64,000 nucleotides of DNA from Rhexocercosporidium sp. MPI-PUGE-AT-0058 (taxonomy: Eukaryota; Ascomycota; Leotiomycetes; Helotiales), in contig JAGTJL010000008.1 of assembly GCA_020746875.1 (NCBI GenBank), positions 2,542,001 to 2,606,000 on the forward strand, read 5' to 3'. Position 1 is the stretch's first letter. Every line of letters starts with the position of its first letter. The position numbers and the translations under genes are program-made. Positions 35,169 through 46,554 of this stretch are shown here, piece after piece. The notes beneath the pieces are model-generated. The model did no database searches and was not told the DNA's origin. It saw nothing but the letters and a program-made list of their open reading frames with translations.

Positions 35169-38100
35169 CTAGTTGTCCACACTGAGACAGAACAACTCGA
35201 TCTCGCCTAGTTGTCCTTGGTGGTATTGTTGCTTCTGCGCCTCGCGCCACTCCTGGAACGCGATCTGGATATCGTCGTCCGATTCTATGGTGACGAAGTC
35301 TCCGTCCTCATCTCGGTATCGAAGCCTCATCGTCCCTTGAGCAATGGCGTTGTTGGAAAACCTTCCGACTTTCGCATCGATGCGATCCACTAAGGATTGG
35401 TAGGTGATGTTGAAAGCCACCACAAGAGTCACGTAGTTCCCGTCACAGTTGACTTTGACCTTCAGTTGCGTGGGTAACCCCATATCGCTATCTCCTGACA
35501 TGGCGCTACCAAGTGGAGGAGACATTGCTCGACTATCCTGCATCGTTGCTGGAAACTGAGTTGTGTTGCTCCTGGAGTATTGCGGTGCATTTGCATATTG
35601 CTGATTCTGCTGCATCCTTTCTCTCTGTGCACCAGGGGATTGCGTATTGGACCTCATCGGCAGACCGTTTGGCGAGCTATTTTGAGATCGAGGGATACCG
35701 TTGTCGTAGGCGGGATGAAGATGGGCTGGAATTCCAGGAACGGCTGGGACAGGCCCACTGATAGACCCATTAGGGAGTCGTCGAGTTCCATTTTGGGCGT
35801 TAATATCTGGAGTACTGTAAGAACGACTTCTTTGTTGTGCCGCAGTTTGTTGAGCTGATTGTGAGGCCATGGCTGGAAGTGATGGCCTTTGTGGTGTACG
35901 GCCATTCATCTGGTAAGCATCGGGAGGGTTTTGACTGCCTCTTGATGGCGCTCGAGGCCCCGCAGGTGCGGTGTATCTGTTGTAGTCGGCAGGCTCCCAA
36001 CCACTCTGTGGTGTGCCTTGACGTGGAAATGGAAACATTGAAGAAGCTGTGCTTGTCCTTGAAGACGCTGGTGACTCGGCAACAGGAGAAAAATAGGAAT
36101 CTCCGCCCCTTTGACTTGGAGAAGGCATCTGGGTCGCAAGATGTGTTTGCAAGCTCAAAGGAGGGTTTTGAATTCCGCCCATTGGAAAACGGGGAGGCGG
36201 TGCACGTGCAATGCCAACAAGTGATGGCCCACTATCGCCTGTTGTAGCTCTCGATCGAAGACTTGTGCTGGAAGCATTTCGAGCCATTCCCGGGGCAGGA
36301 CCTGGGTAGGTGGAATTTGGTATTGGCGCTGATGCAGGCAAGCTGTATTCATCTTCCTCATCTTCATCTTCTTGCGCATATGGGTTGGGGATAGGTGCTG
36401 TTTGATCTCGCATCCACGTGAAGTCGGTTGGTGCAACATCAGGACTACTCCCGCTTTGGATGGTGCTAGCGTGTTGCTTCCGTTGTCCATCCACACCTTC
36501 GTACCACTTCCGCATGGTTTCCTCGTTCGAGAACCTTATAATGAAATTTTCCACCCCTGGATCTCCTTTCCAGAAGATTTGGACAGTATAAGAACCTATG
36601 ATGGGTCAGCCCATTTCTCAAATAAGAACTCCAATGCTAATTACCTTGCTTTGCCAAAGACATTACTTCCGTCACGTTGGTCATGAAAATCCGACCCTTG
36701 AGTTGAAGCTTAGCATTCTTGTTGGGTTCCTTGTTTCTGTTCTTATCCTTCTTGTCCTTCTTGTCTTTTTGCGCTCCCATTAGTTTGTCTTTCGATTTGT
36801 TTGGGTTGAGGTCTTTGCAGCAAAGAAGAATCCTCTCGAAAAGGTATATGGTGTACTGTTCGTAGTGTGGGCAAATGATGCCCGTTTGGTCAGCAAACGT
36901 ACTTGCAAAGAATGGTTCTCCGGTAGCTGGATTGTTGCCTGTGAATTGATGAAAGATCATATCTCCAAGGAAGTGATTCAGCTCATCTTCAACACCATGC
37001 AGCTGGTCCTCAACACGTGGTTGGTCAGAAGGGACAGTCTCGCAGCTCAAGACGTCCTCTGACGGTTCTTCTTCTATCTCATCAACAGGATGGGAAAATG
37101 AGCTCTGCCGGGAGTGTAGAGAGGGATGGGAGGACATGGTCGCCTTGCGCCTCGATACTCCCTCTTCGAACTCATCCCTCTGACTTGTAGGGGAGCTCTG
37201 ACTGGTGAACGAGCTTTGAATGTTGAGTGTGCTCTGATTGGTAAAAGAGCGCAGTCTGGAGGACAAAGACGCCTTGCGCTTCGAGATGTCCTCCTCAAGC
37301 TCATCAGCTTGGCTTGGAAGGGTCGGGTTGGGAGAACGCTGACCGGACGAGCTCTGCATAGTAACAGAGCCCAGATTGGTGAACGAGCTCTGATTGGTAA
37401 GGGAGCGTTGCCTGGAAGCCAAAGTCGCCTTGCGCTTCAAGTCCATTGATGCTCTCATCTCGCCGAGTGAAGACAAATTCTGAACAAGACTGAAAAGGGG
37501 TCGTACTTCTTTTTGAACATCGCTCTTTCCCGTAACCACGGGGAAATGCCCATGCTGCAACAGCTCCCCAAAGTGATCCACCCGGTGGTTTTTCCAATCG
37601 TCCACGCGTGCACACAAGTCTTCCAATGCTTCGGCCCTCAGTTCGCGATCAACTGCAGAGTTCGCTTGCATAAGGACTCTATTCGATGCCTCGATTCCGG
37701 CCGTTAGGTCTGCCTTTGCGTCGTCGCTCGCGCCTGTTTTGTCTCGTAAATCCTGTAAAGAGTGAGTTTGCGCCTTGTCCTTGGTGTCACAAAAGCATAC
37801 CTTTAGCAATAAGGGATACTTAACCAGCCGCTGCATCGGTTTGAGGAGGAATCCGTCCAGGGTATTGAAATCCTCAACCACAGGGTGATCTGCCAAAGTA
37901 ATCTTGTCGAACTCCTTCTTGGCGATCGCGGCTGCTTTCCTCTGGTTCGCAATGAAAGGCTGGTAGATGCCAAAGGCTTCCTCGTAATTAGTAAATGGGA
38001 GCCCCCATTCCTGCCTGTCATCCGGTTGAGAGTTGGTTGTCTCAATCTTGATGAGAAATCGCCTCTGAAAATCCAGTATCGCGTTGATGTTGAGGAAGAT

Positions 38101-39169
38101 GTCGTGGACAACGTCCCCCGGTATCACACCCTTCTGCTCTATCGTCTTCTTCAACTCGTGGAGATTCTCCAAGTCCTGAACGTATTTGCGCTCCGTATCC
38201 ACCAGTTCTCGGACGACATGGTCTCTGTAGCTCATCTGGGATCCTGCCATTGCTGCTGCTGGTACCGCGTCGTTCTTTTCCGAGGTGAGGAGGTTTCCTC
38301 TTTGCTCTGCAACATCGAGGACAATATTTATGACTTGGGTGACCTGATTGTTGATTAGCGGGGGTCCACATTCAGTCAGTCAGTCAGTCAGTATTCAGTT
38401 TTCCGAGTGAAGACGTCTGGCTGTGAATAGTCGAGCACACCCCAATTCACGCAGACCGAACCGAAGAGTACTACGAGAGCGAAGAGTCACTACACACCTT
38501 TACGAAACCCGTCGTATCGTCACCGAATAAATCCTGCAGTGAAAAGCACTCGCCAGGAGGCAATTTCAGATCCCCCTTTAAACATGCTTCTACAAATTTG
38601 AAGGCTGCAATCTTCGGCCTCTTTGCTTCGGGTATCTTCTCATCAATCTTCAGTAGCTCCGGCGGCTGCAAGGAATTGTATATGGTCATCAATGGGGTGC
38701 CCTTCCGCAGACACCTCCACAACGAGGATACCGGGTCCATATCCTCCCCCTCGTCCTCCGAGTCCGAATCATTCAGATGGGCATCAAAGCCTGGCACAGT
38801 GGCCAACCGCTGCCGCAGATTCACGCATATCTGGTAGAGCGACCTCGATGCATCGGCGCGTTGGTTTATGATGTTGTTCGTGGCCACGACATTCCCGCCA
38901 TTCTGGGCCATCTGGGTCGGGGGAGGAGGAGGAGGGGGTGCTACGAGCGTGGCCGAGCTGGTCATGGAGGAGAGGGAGGTCGAGGAGGAGGAGGTATAGG
39001 CGGTGGATCCAGACAGCTGGGAGGATCGCGAACTGTGGCTCATGGTGTGGCCTAACCCCGGGATGCCATTGCTGGCGGTTCTTGTGGTGTTGAAGACAGG
39101 CGCGGTGTTGGTCCTGGAGAGGGGTCCATGAGACTGTGCCATGTGAGTGGCGACGCCGCCCGAAGACAT
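35169..39169 (-). CDS. CDC24: Cdc24 guanine nucleotide exchange factor (CH-like, DH, PH, PB1), 4 exons
   Basis: Exons 39169-38498, 38343-37801, 37752-36645 and 36595-35169 give 1249 aa. The frame upstream of 39169 opens only with a TTG, so MSSGGVATHM is the start. In order: Ser/Pro-rich leader; Cdc24 CH-like domain (about 130-240, ending GDDTTGFVK/VTQVINI); DH domain (about 261-445; YRDHVVRELVDTERKYV, LKPMQRLVKYPLLLK/DLRD); a PH domain split by a Ser-rich insert (about 500-643); long disordered linker; C-terminal PB1 domain (last about 90 residues, LRYRDEDGDFVTIESDDD). Cdc24 loads GTP on Cdc42 at sites of polarised growth, and its PB1 binds Bem1-type scaffolds and NADPH oxidase regulators. 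It is longer than yeast Cdc24 (about 850 aa) because of the PH insert and linker. Confidence 0.92.
37040..37470 (-). repeat. Degenerate tandem repeat within the CDC24 PH domain
   Basis: Three imperfect units of about 43-52 codons each start with an R-K-A-T/S-L/M motif (RKATLASRQRS, RKASLSSRLRS, RKATMSSHPS) and end near an acidic box (ADELEEDI, RDEFEEGV, VDEIEEEP). The DNA units are visible as recurring GCCTTGCGC at about 37431, 37270 and 37141 on the plus strand. Confidence 0.75.
38373..38393. repeat. (CAGT)n microsatellite in CDC24 intron 1
   Basis: Five tandem CAGT units inside the 154-nt first intron of CDC24. Confidence 0.8.
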
Positions 39170-39439
39170 GAACAAAGATGGCGAGGGCTGGCGAGGACGA
39201 CGGTGGTGGTGGAAGAGGTCGGCATTCAAAAGGGCATTTGAAGGTATTGAGTGCCTGGCAGTAGTACTGTACTGTACAGTAAGGCAGTCAGGGAGGAGGA
39301 GGAGATGGAGATTACGATGTGGTGGTTGAGGGTTGCAGATGGAGATTAGGACTGGGTGGACTAGGCTACTGGGACTGGATTCGGATTGGGCTTGGGGGGC
39401 TTGGGCTGGACTGGGCTTGTGCTTGTGCTTGAAGCCCTT

Positions 39440-39454
39440 GGGGGGGGGGGGGGG
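39440..39454. repeat. G15 homopolymer
   Basis: Fifteen consecutive G in the CDC24 upstream region. Confidence 0.85.
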
Positions 39455-39724
39455 TGGTTAGTTTTGTGTGAGTAGGTGTGAGTGGGTGGTAGGTGGTGGT
39501 GGGAGTGGAAGGAGGAAGGAGGAGGGACGACTGACTGGGTAGGGGAAGGGGGGCAGTGGGTGGATGTGGATGGGTGGGTGGGTGGTCAGGAAGGGAGGGA
39601 AAGGGAGGGAGGCGGCAGCGCGTAAGAGCCCAGACCTATTGGAGTTTAGCGGCAGTGAGGAAGCTGCTGTGGTTCGTCTCGCTTATTCTGTTCAGACTCC
39701 TCACTCCCCAGCTCGGGTCAGGCT

Positions 39725-39750
39725 CAGGTCAGGTCAGGTCAGGTCAGGTC
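39725..39750. repeat. (CAGGT)n pentanucleotide repeat
   Basis: Five tandem CAGGT units followed by CAGTCAGTA. Confidence 0.85.
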
Positions 39751-41358
39751 AGTCAGTACTCCTATACCCACTGTACAGTAGGACTCCTGATACCAAGACA
39801 TAGGAGAATAGGAGTGCTAGGTATAGGAGTACTGACCTGAGCCCGGCGGCTTTTGCCTTCCATTGCCCTGCCAGGATCCCTCCCTCCCTTCTCCCCTCCC
39901 TCCTTTCTTCCTTCGTCCTTCCTCAGGCTTCTTGCCCGAATTCGGCCACTCTTTCACTCCACTCCGCTACTGTACACCCTGCCATGCCCCCCCCTTCCCC
40001 CTCCCCCTACCTGCCATGCCCTTACCTGCCTGCCCTGACCAATCTTCACCTACAGTACCGCCTGCCTGCCTCCTCGTGGATCTCGCTGTGTCTCAGACCG
40101 GCACCATAGAAAAACAACTTCGTCCTCTCACAGTCTAGCATACCCTCTCTCTCTCATGCCACTGGGTGGCTATTGTCCTGATGCGACAGATCTGCGGCTT
40201 ATGATAGGGAGGGAGAGGATGGACCTTCCTTGGTACCTTTCGCAGCTGTGGGTAGGTACCTAGGTAGGTACTACTGGACTGTACAAAGTACCTTTCGTAC
40301 TTTCGATATACTCCACTCCATTCTATTCGTGCATTCCTTCCTTCCTTCCTTCCTCGCTTTCTCTCTGAATACCAGTAGGTATCCAACCCCTTTCCTTCTC
40401 TACTGATGGACCTAGTGGACCTGGTGGACCTTGACATTTAGTATCATTTGCCTGCCTGCTTGCCTGCCTGCCTTCCTTCTGCGTGCTAGAGCGGCGGCAC
40501 TTGCTTGTTGACATCCCCTGACAGACAGACAGCCCTAGGGAGTTAGTTAGTAGTCACCTACGGAGTAGGCAATGCAATCTTGAGCTGGCTGTTTCGTACA
40601 GTCCAGTCCAGTACAAAAGCGTACTCGCGGCGGGGTTCATCAGCCAGGAGGATAGGATAACCTTACTTGATTTAATGTCCCTTAGTTTAATATCCGTGAT
40701 ATACCTACCCAATCTCGTCTTGGCCTTCCTGTCAGTGTCGTGTCACTCGCCGTCGGCTCTCTCACTTCCAGAACAACCAAGTCAAAGCCGGTTCTGACCA
40801 TGTTTGTGTGACCTCCCTCCCTTCTAACGAGGCAAACCAGGGAGACCATCGTCACATCCCTTTCCAACTAGATATAAACAGGACTACATCATCATCAAAA
40901 CAAAAAATTGTATTTATACACACACATAAGCGCAACCTCCTTCTTTCACAAACGAATATAGCCGAATACCTACTGGCCTGCTTGGAAGCATAAAATCAAC
41001 CATCGTCTCGGTTGGTCTTTAACTCGTTCGCGCTCCGTTGCGACTGCCGACCTCTCCACCTCGCAGGCCCACATTTCCAGCGCGTTATGATTAGTGATTG
41101 GTTGGCCATTCGTGATCCCTCGCCGTCTGGTCGCCTCGACTCGCCTTCAATTCCTCCCAATTGCCTTACGGACAAACCCAGTGTGCCTTGGCTCAACACG
41201 CCCACATCCTCCTCCACGCCAACATCCAGCTTCAGCCTCACTGTTGGTTTGTCCTGGAAATCCACCGCACCTCGATCGCGCATCGCCAAAGGATCAACCC
41301 TCTCGTGGCTTTGGACCTGGAATTCCACCTACCCCGGTCAGCATTGCCATCGAGAACG

Positions 41359-44175
41359 ATGGCGGCCAACATGACCTCGTACGAAGGTTCCCCCCAGGAT
41401 GAGGGCTACAGCGAAGATCCCCTAACCATTGGCATGTCGACGACTCTTCCCCCATGGGTAGAGAGTATGTCTGCTGTAGAAAGAACGGGTACGTTAGAGA
41501 GCGGGAATAGGGAGGTCTGCTGGGAACAGATGGACACGAGGCTGACAACAACAGAATATGTAATGACCATCATCTCCCACCTGCCTACATCCCAAGTCGC
41601 GGACATCGTCAGTCGACTTCGGCCCCGTCTCTACATCAACTTCTTCAAATATCTTCCTCCAGAGGTATGCTTGAAGGTCCTCGGTTTCCTCGATCCGACG
41701 TCTCTGGTCAATACAGCCCGGGCTTCGCGAGAATGGATGGCTTTGGCTATGGACAGAAAGTTATGGGAACAGCTATATATACTAGAAGGCTTCAGAGTGA
41801 TCAGGTCGGAGGTAGACCGTTTCGAGGCATCGCTGAACGTGGGCTCGCTGAGTTCGGAGCGGTCAAGACCCAGTGGTCACGCCGAGGACGAACATGCAAG
41901 CAAGAGACGAGCAACACCCCAACGGATCTTACCCAGTCTTCAGACAGATGTTGATTCCGAGATGCCAGATGTGGATGCAGGGCTGAAGCAGGTTTCGATC
42001 TTTGGAGGACAGATGACCAAGGAGCCCGTCTCTACCAGACCAGATGTAGATGTACCTATGCTTTCGCCCCGACCATCGTCCATGAGAAGCTCGCAATTTC
42101 CAACTAAGTCTACAAAGAGTACACAAAGTCGCTTCAGTAATCGCACATCGACAGCCTCCACTACGGCCACCTTAACGAACATATCATCTCTAGTGGTCGA
42201 GGACCCATCAGACAAGAGGAGAAAGTTGAACTGGCAATATCTCTATTCGCAAAGACGAAGATTAGAGGCGAATTGGGAGAACGAGAAATACATAAATTTC
42301 CAACTGCCCCACCCAGCCCATCCTGAGGAAGCTCACGAGGAATGCATATACACCATCCAACACTCGGGGAAATACCTGGTCAGTGGAAGCCGAGACAAGA
42401 CTCTACGCATTTGGGATTTAGATACTCGAAGACTTGTCCGGTTACCATTACGGGCGCACTCAGGCTCCGTTCTATGCCTCCAATTTGATGCTGATCCAGA
42501 GGAAGACTTGATCGTATCTGGAAGTAGTGATGCGACAATAGTGCTCTGGAGGTTCTCTACAGGAACAGTAATTCAACGACTTAGGAAAGCTCATCGAGAG
42601 TCAGTACTTAATGTCAGATTCGACAAGCGGGTTCTCGTGACCTGCTCCAAGGATAAGACGATCAAGATCTTCAACCGGAGAGACTTGGGTGCAGGTGATT
42701 TAGGCTATTCAGGCTTCTCCGGAGTCGTCAATCCAGTTCCGACATATCTTAATAATTACGGTTACAATCCTGCACCCACGGCAGGACTACCAATCAAGCC
42801 GGCCTATTCAATGATTGGTTGCTTGGAAGGACATGGTGCTGCTGTCAATGCCGTCCAGATCTATGGCAATGAAGTTGTATCTGCATCTGGAGATCGTACC
42901 GTTAAGGTCTGGAACTGGCCCGAACAAACATGTACACGCACTCTGATTGGCCATACCAAGGGTATTGCATGTGTTCAATACGATGGGCGTCGAATCGTGA
43001 GCGGAAGTAGCGACAACGAAGTCAAGGTCTTCGATAAGGAATCCGGCTTGGAAGTTGCCAGTCTTAGGGCTCACACGAACCTAGTTCGCACGGTTCAAGC
43101 TGGATTTGGAGACTTGCCATACAGTGCTCAGGAGGACAAAGAAGACGCTAGGGCAATCGATCACGAGTACTTCAAAGCGGTGGACTCTGGTGTGATCTCT
43201 CCCGCAGCCTATTCGCAACGAGGCCGACCTCGAAATGCAGGATCTCGGAGACCGGAAGACATTACCGCATATGGAGCCAAACTACCGCCAGGAGGTGGGG
43301 GTGGCAGATTTGGCCGCATTGTTTCTGGATCATATGACGAGACCATCATCATATGGCGACGAGATAAAGAAGGTGTTTGGAGAGCTCAGCATACACTTCG
43401 ACAGGAAGAGGCCGCCCTTGCAGCATCCAGGACTGTGGCTACAGAGACTACTCCGCGTGCCCAGCCTGCAGTGCAATCAAGTGCAACGCCATCTCTTGAT
43501 GTCGACGCTCCAACTCAACCCTTCCCTCCTGGTAGTGATTTATTCTACCACCATTTGATCGATATCACCATTCCACAGGGCCCAGTGGCATTACAACAAG
43601 CCTTGCAAACTCACCCCCAACTACTCTCATACGACTACCTCATGCATACCATCCGCAACCTGACATCCACCACCGAGCAAGTCATGACAACCATAGTCGA
43701 CGATGCAAGACAAGCCCAGACACAATCACCCACTGTAGCCGGACCCTCCACATCCTCGTCCCTACCCGGTCCATCAACATCAGCCATGCACGCCATGGTC
43801 GAACAATGGCACAACACACTCCCCGTAACAAGCACTTCGACATCATCATCAACATTCCCCTCTCATCCCCCCACAACAACCCAAACCTCCACATCAACAC
43901 CCATCCCACCTACCCAATCTACCCAGGTCCAAACCCAAGCAGCACCACCCGTCCCCGCCATTACCGCAGCAGCTCAACCACCCGCCCCAGCACCACACCA
44001 CCACCACAACGCAGCACATCACCTCCCATCCAACATGGCCCGTGTCTTCAAATTGCAATTCGACGCCCGTCGCATCATCTGCTGTAGTCAGACTAGCACG
44101 ATAGTCGGTTGGGATTTTGCCAACAACGACGCACAGATCATCGAGGCGTCGAGGTTCTTTGCTCCGATTGAATAG
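41359..44175 (+). CDS. fwd-1: F-box/WD40 SCF substrate receptor, FWD-1-like, 2 exons
   Basis: I start at the ATG 41359 (MAANMTSYEG); the frame runs on upstream only to a TTG. A 66-nt in-frame intron, 41489-41554 (GGTACGT...CTGAC...ACAG), joins SAVERT/EYVMTIISHL. The product is 916 aa. The F-box spans about residues 72-118 (KYLPPEVCLKVLGFLD...LWEQLY). After a Ser-rich linker and the stretch NWQYLYSQRRRLEANW, WD40 repeats run from about residue 308 to 560, with two more separated units near 630-652 (RIVSGSYDETIIIWRR) and 873-898. The Thr/Pro-rich segment between those last two is unusual. The arrangement resembles Neurospora FWD-1, the beta-TrCP-like receptor that targets phosphorylated clock protein FRQ to the proteasome. 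Orthology is inferred from domain order and remembered similarity. Another F-box/WD protein of this class is possible. Confidence 0.75.
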   Translation: MAANMTSYEGSPQDEGYSEDPLTIGMSTTLPPWVESMSAVERTGTLESGNREVCWEQMDTRLTTTEYVMTIISHLPTSQVADIVSRLRPRLYINFFKYLPPEVCLKVLGFLDPTSLVNTARASREWMALAMDRKLWEQLYILEGFRVIRSEVDRFEASLNVGSLSSERSRPSGHAEDEHASKRRATPQRILPSLQTDVDSEMPDVDAGLKQVSIFGGQMTKEPVSTRPDVDVPMLSPRPSSMRSSQFPTKSTKSTQSRFSNRTSTASTTATLTNISSLVVEDPSDKRRKLNWQYLYSQRRRLEANWENEKYINFQLPHPAHPEEAHEECIYTIQHSGKYLVSGSRDKTLRIWDLDTRRLVRLPLRAHSGSVLCLQFDADPEEDLIVSGSSDATIVLWRFSTGTVIQRLRKAHRESVLNVRFDKRVLVTCSKDKTIKIFNRRDLGAGDLGYSGFSGVVNPVPTYLNNYGYNPAPTAGLPIKPAYSMIGCLEGHGAAVNAVQIYGNEVVSASGDRTVKVWNWPEQTCTRTLIGHTKGIACVQYDGRRIVSGSSDNEVKVFDKESGLEVASLRAHTNLVRTVQAGFGDLPYSAQEDKEDARAIDHEYFKAVDSGVISPAAYSQRGRPRNAGSRRPEDITAYGAKLPPGGGGGRFGRIVSGSYDETIIIWRRDKEGVWRAQHTLRQEEAALAASRTVATETTPRAQPAVQSSATPSLDVDAPTQPFPPGSDLFYHHLIDITIPQGPVALQQALQTHPQLLSYDYLMHTIRNLTSTTEQVMTTIVDDARQAQTQSPTVAGPSTSSSLPGPSTSAMHAMVEQWHNTLPVTSTSTSSSTFPSHPPTTTQTSTSTPIPPTQSTQVQTQAAPPVPAITAAAQPPAPAPHHHHNAAHHLPSNMARVFKLQFDARRIICCSQTSTIVGWDFANNDAQIIEASRFFAPIE

Positions 44176-46554
44176 AGCTGGGATTGAGAATTGGAGAGAT
44201 GGATGGTAGCATGTACATATGGGGTGCTGTGATGCTAATATTGAGGATGTAATAGGCGAGATTGGAGAGAGAGGGTCTGTATAGGGAAAAGGAGGAAGCG
44301 GAACTCGATTCCTGTATCAAACAAAATCACGACTTCACGCCTTTACTTTCTCTTTTCTGTTGCACTCTTGGAATATCATCATTCTGCCTTTCTACACGAG
44401 GAGCGAGGAGCGAGTATGGCGTCTTGTCTGTCTAAGGATCAAGTCTTTTTTCCATGGGGTGTATGGCTATGATTTTCCGGCTCCTTCATGACTTTGTCTT
44501 GTTCCCTGTTCTTGAACCTTGGGTAATACCCTCATGACATAGGTGGTTCGCATGATGACAGGAAGAAACGTTATTGCATAGCAACAGGCTAATCCTATTG
44601 CGTGTCTGTTACTAAATGAAAATGAAAATGAAAACGAATCATAAAATCTGAAATTCTCTCAAAAGTGAAAATAATACGCGTCGCCAGGTCGATTTTAGCG
44701 AGTGACACTTTACTGCCTCATTGGTATCCATCGACCACAAGCTCTACTATAGATTCATCAGTCAAAATAGTAAGGTAGATATCAAAATAGCACCTCGAGC
44801 GGCCAACCCCCTCCTCGAGTCCTCGGAAATCTGTCAAGTAGGAAGCACAACAGAAGTGCAAATACCTTATCTTACCGAACCTCAATCCGCTTGCAGAGAG
44901 ACCTCGAACCTATGTCAGGAAGAAAGAATATTTTTGTATGGTGAAAGGATTGAAAAAGCCGCTGCTAATGCTTGTAAAGTAGTCATTCCAATCAAGACCT
45001 CAGCTCAAAAACGTCACGATGCTGTCGTTACATACATGCTTCACCCCACACCTACAATACCCCCACCCCCACCCCCACCTCCATTTTACTGAACCCCTGA
45101 ATCCCACCACATTTCGTTACCTACGTAGCGAGGACCCTGAAGGCACCAACGTGCATTTTTCTTTTTCTCTCTCTCCTTCCCTGACTCCCTTCCTTTCCCT
45201 TGCCTTTTCTTCTTTCTCCGTCGTCAAATTCCCATCTCGAGGGTTTTATATAAAACGTGTCCGTTTGTACCTCTAGCGTTCATTGGCTTGTGACTGCTTC
45301 TTTGGCTTCCCTTCCCACACATATGTCAATGCATGCATAGAGCCACTGGAGGTCAAGCCAAGTCGCATCTGATGATCCGATATGTTAGTGACAGTCAAGA
45401 TACGCACGAAGGTTGGATGAACATCTACTGTATGTCACATCTTCGTACCTGTCAATTGCTGTTCTCTCGTGCAAGGCACAGACAGCAGATGCAGGAGCCA
45501 GACGGATGGCTTGCATGCGCATGTCACAGCGTCTCCAAAACCATTCCAATCATCTTATCACCACCCAAACTCCCACTTGCCAATCGGAACCCACGAAGCT
45601 TGATATCTTTCATCAACGTCAGATCAACATCCCGCAGCGATCCCCCCACACGGCCTGGGACTGGACTACTGAACTGGGCTGGGCTGGGCTGGGCTGTGCT
45701 AGACTGAGTAAGTGGCAACGGGCGGCTTACGCGCATTTCTTCTTTCGGAAACAGAGACATATTCGCAATAGTGCTATCTTGTATCTCACTTCCACTCGCT
45801 TAAGCCGTCCTGTTCAGTATTTACAGTTTCGCACAGGCATCTATATCCCGGTATGTCATCCGGTTTGCTTTTGCCCGTCTCAACTATCCACTGTCCAGTA
45901 CGGTATCTGACCCGTGGTTCGCCGCCTGCCGAGGTGATCTCCTCTATCCACCGTCCCTGAGTCCTGCATGCTGAGGTCTAAGGAACGCAAGTCCAACCAA
46001 ACAAAGCCCCGTGCCTGGCAAGGTGCAAAGAAAAAGCAAGGGAAAGGAAAGCTAGCCTGCCTGTCTCTGTACTGTAGATGCGATTCGGCCATGCCCTTCC
46101 CTCTCTGCACGTTTCTTATCCCAACCCTCGTAAGGCGAGGGAAGATCTTCCAGCTAAGTCGATATCTACAAATCACCAGCTTCTCTTTACCCTCACCAGC
46201 CCTAGCAGATGAAGTATCCATTCCGGCGGCGTGTAGATCGAAGAAGAAAAAACATCAGAGCGGCGGAAGCGCAATATGAGACATCTTCATCGTGGAGATT
46301 TTTATCTTGTATCGATTTCGAGACGGGAAAATAAAACCGAGGGGTCCAAGGTACATAGGTGTTGTGATAGACCCCCATTACCTAGGGACCATTCGTTCTA
46401 AGCTGAACAACTTCAGACTTCGTCTCTAACTCCCATTGTTCTTCTACTCTTCTGTTTATTTCTTGTCATCACTCTTGCCCTTACTCTTGTAGTTTTCTTC
46501 GTTCTACAAAAACATACATTTCGTTTTTAGAGACTGAACACCCATTCACTTACA
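44176..46554. other. Intergenic, no gene recognised
   Basis: These 2.4 kb contain the 3' end of the F-box gene and the promoter and leader of the 7TM gene. There is an AAAATG-type repeat (about 44616-44636) and a CCCCCA tract (about 45061-45082). ORFs of 100-165 codons between 45.3 and 46.3 kb lie in several frames over each other and show no motif. Confidence 0.5.

Larger units (their letters stand above)
39170..41358. promoter_or_regulatory. Divergent intergenic region CDC24 / FWD-1-like, repeat-rich
   Basis: These 2.2 kb hold the promoters of two divergent genes. They are rich in simple repeats: G15 at 39440-39454, AGGTC-type pentamers at 39725-39750, CCTT units at 40334-40354 and TGCC units near 40450-40472. 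A leader of several hundred bases probably precedes 41359, because the frame is open from 41161 without an ATG. No gene is recognised. Confidence 0.5.

Noticed and set aside
39170..39229. Twenty-residue N-terminal extension of Cdc24
   Set aside because: It opens with TTG, so the ATG at 39169 is preferred.
44721..45276. ORFs of 85-123 codons between the F-box and 7TM genes
   Set aside because: Overlapping frames, low-complexity Pro/Phe/Ser composition, no motif.
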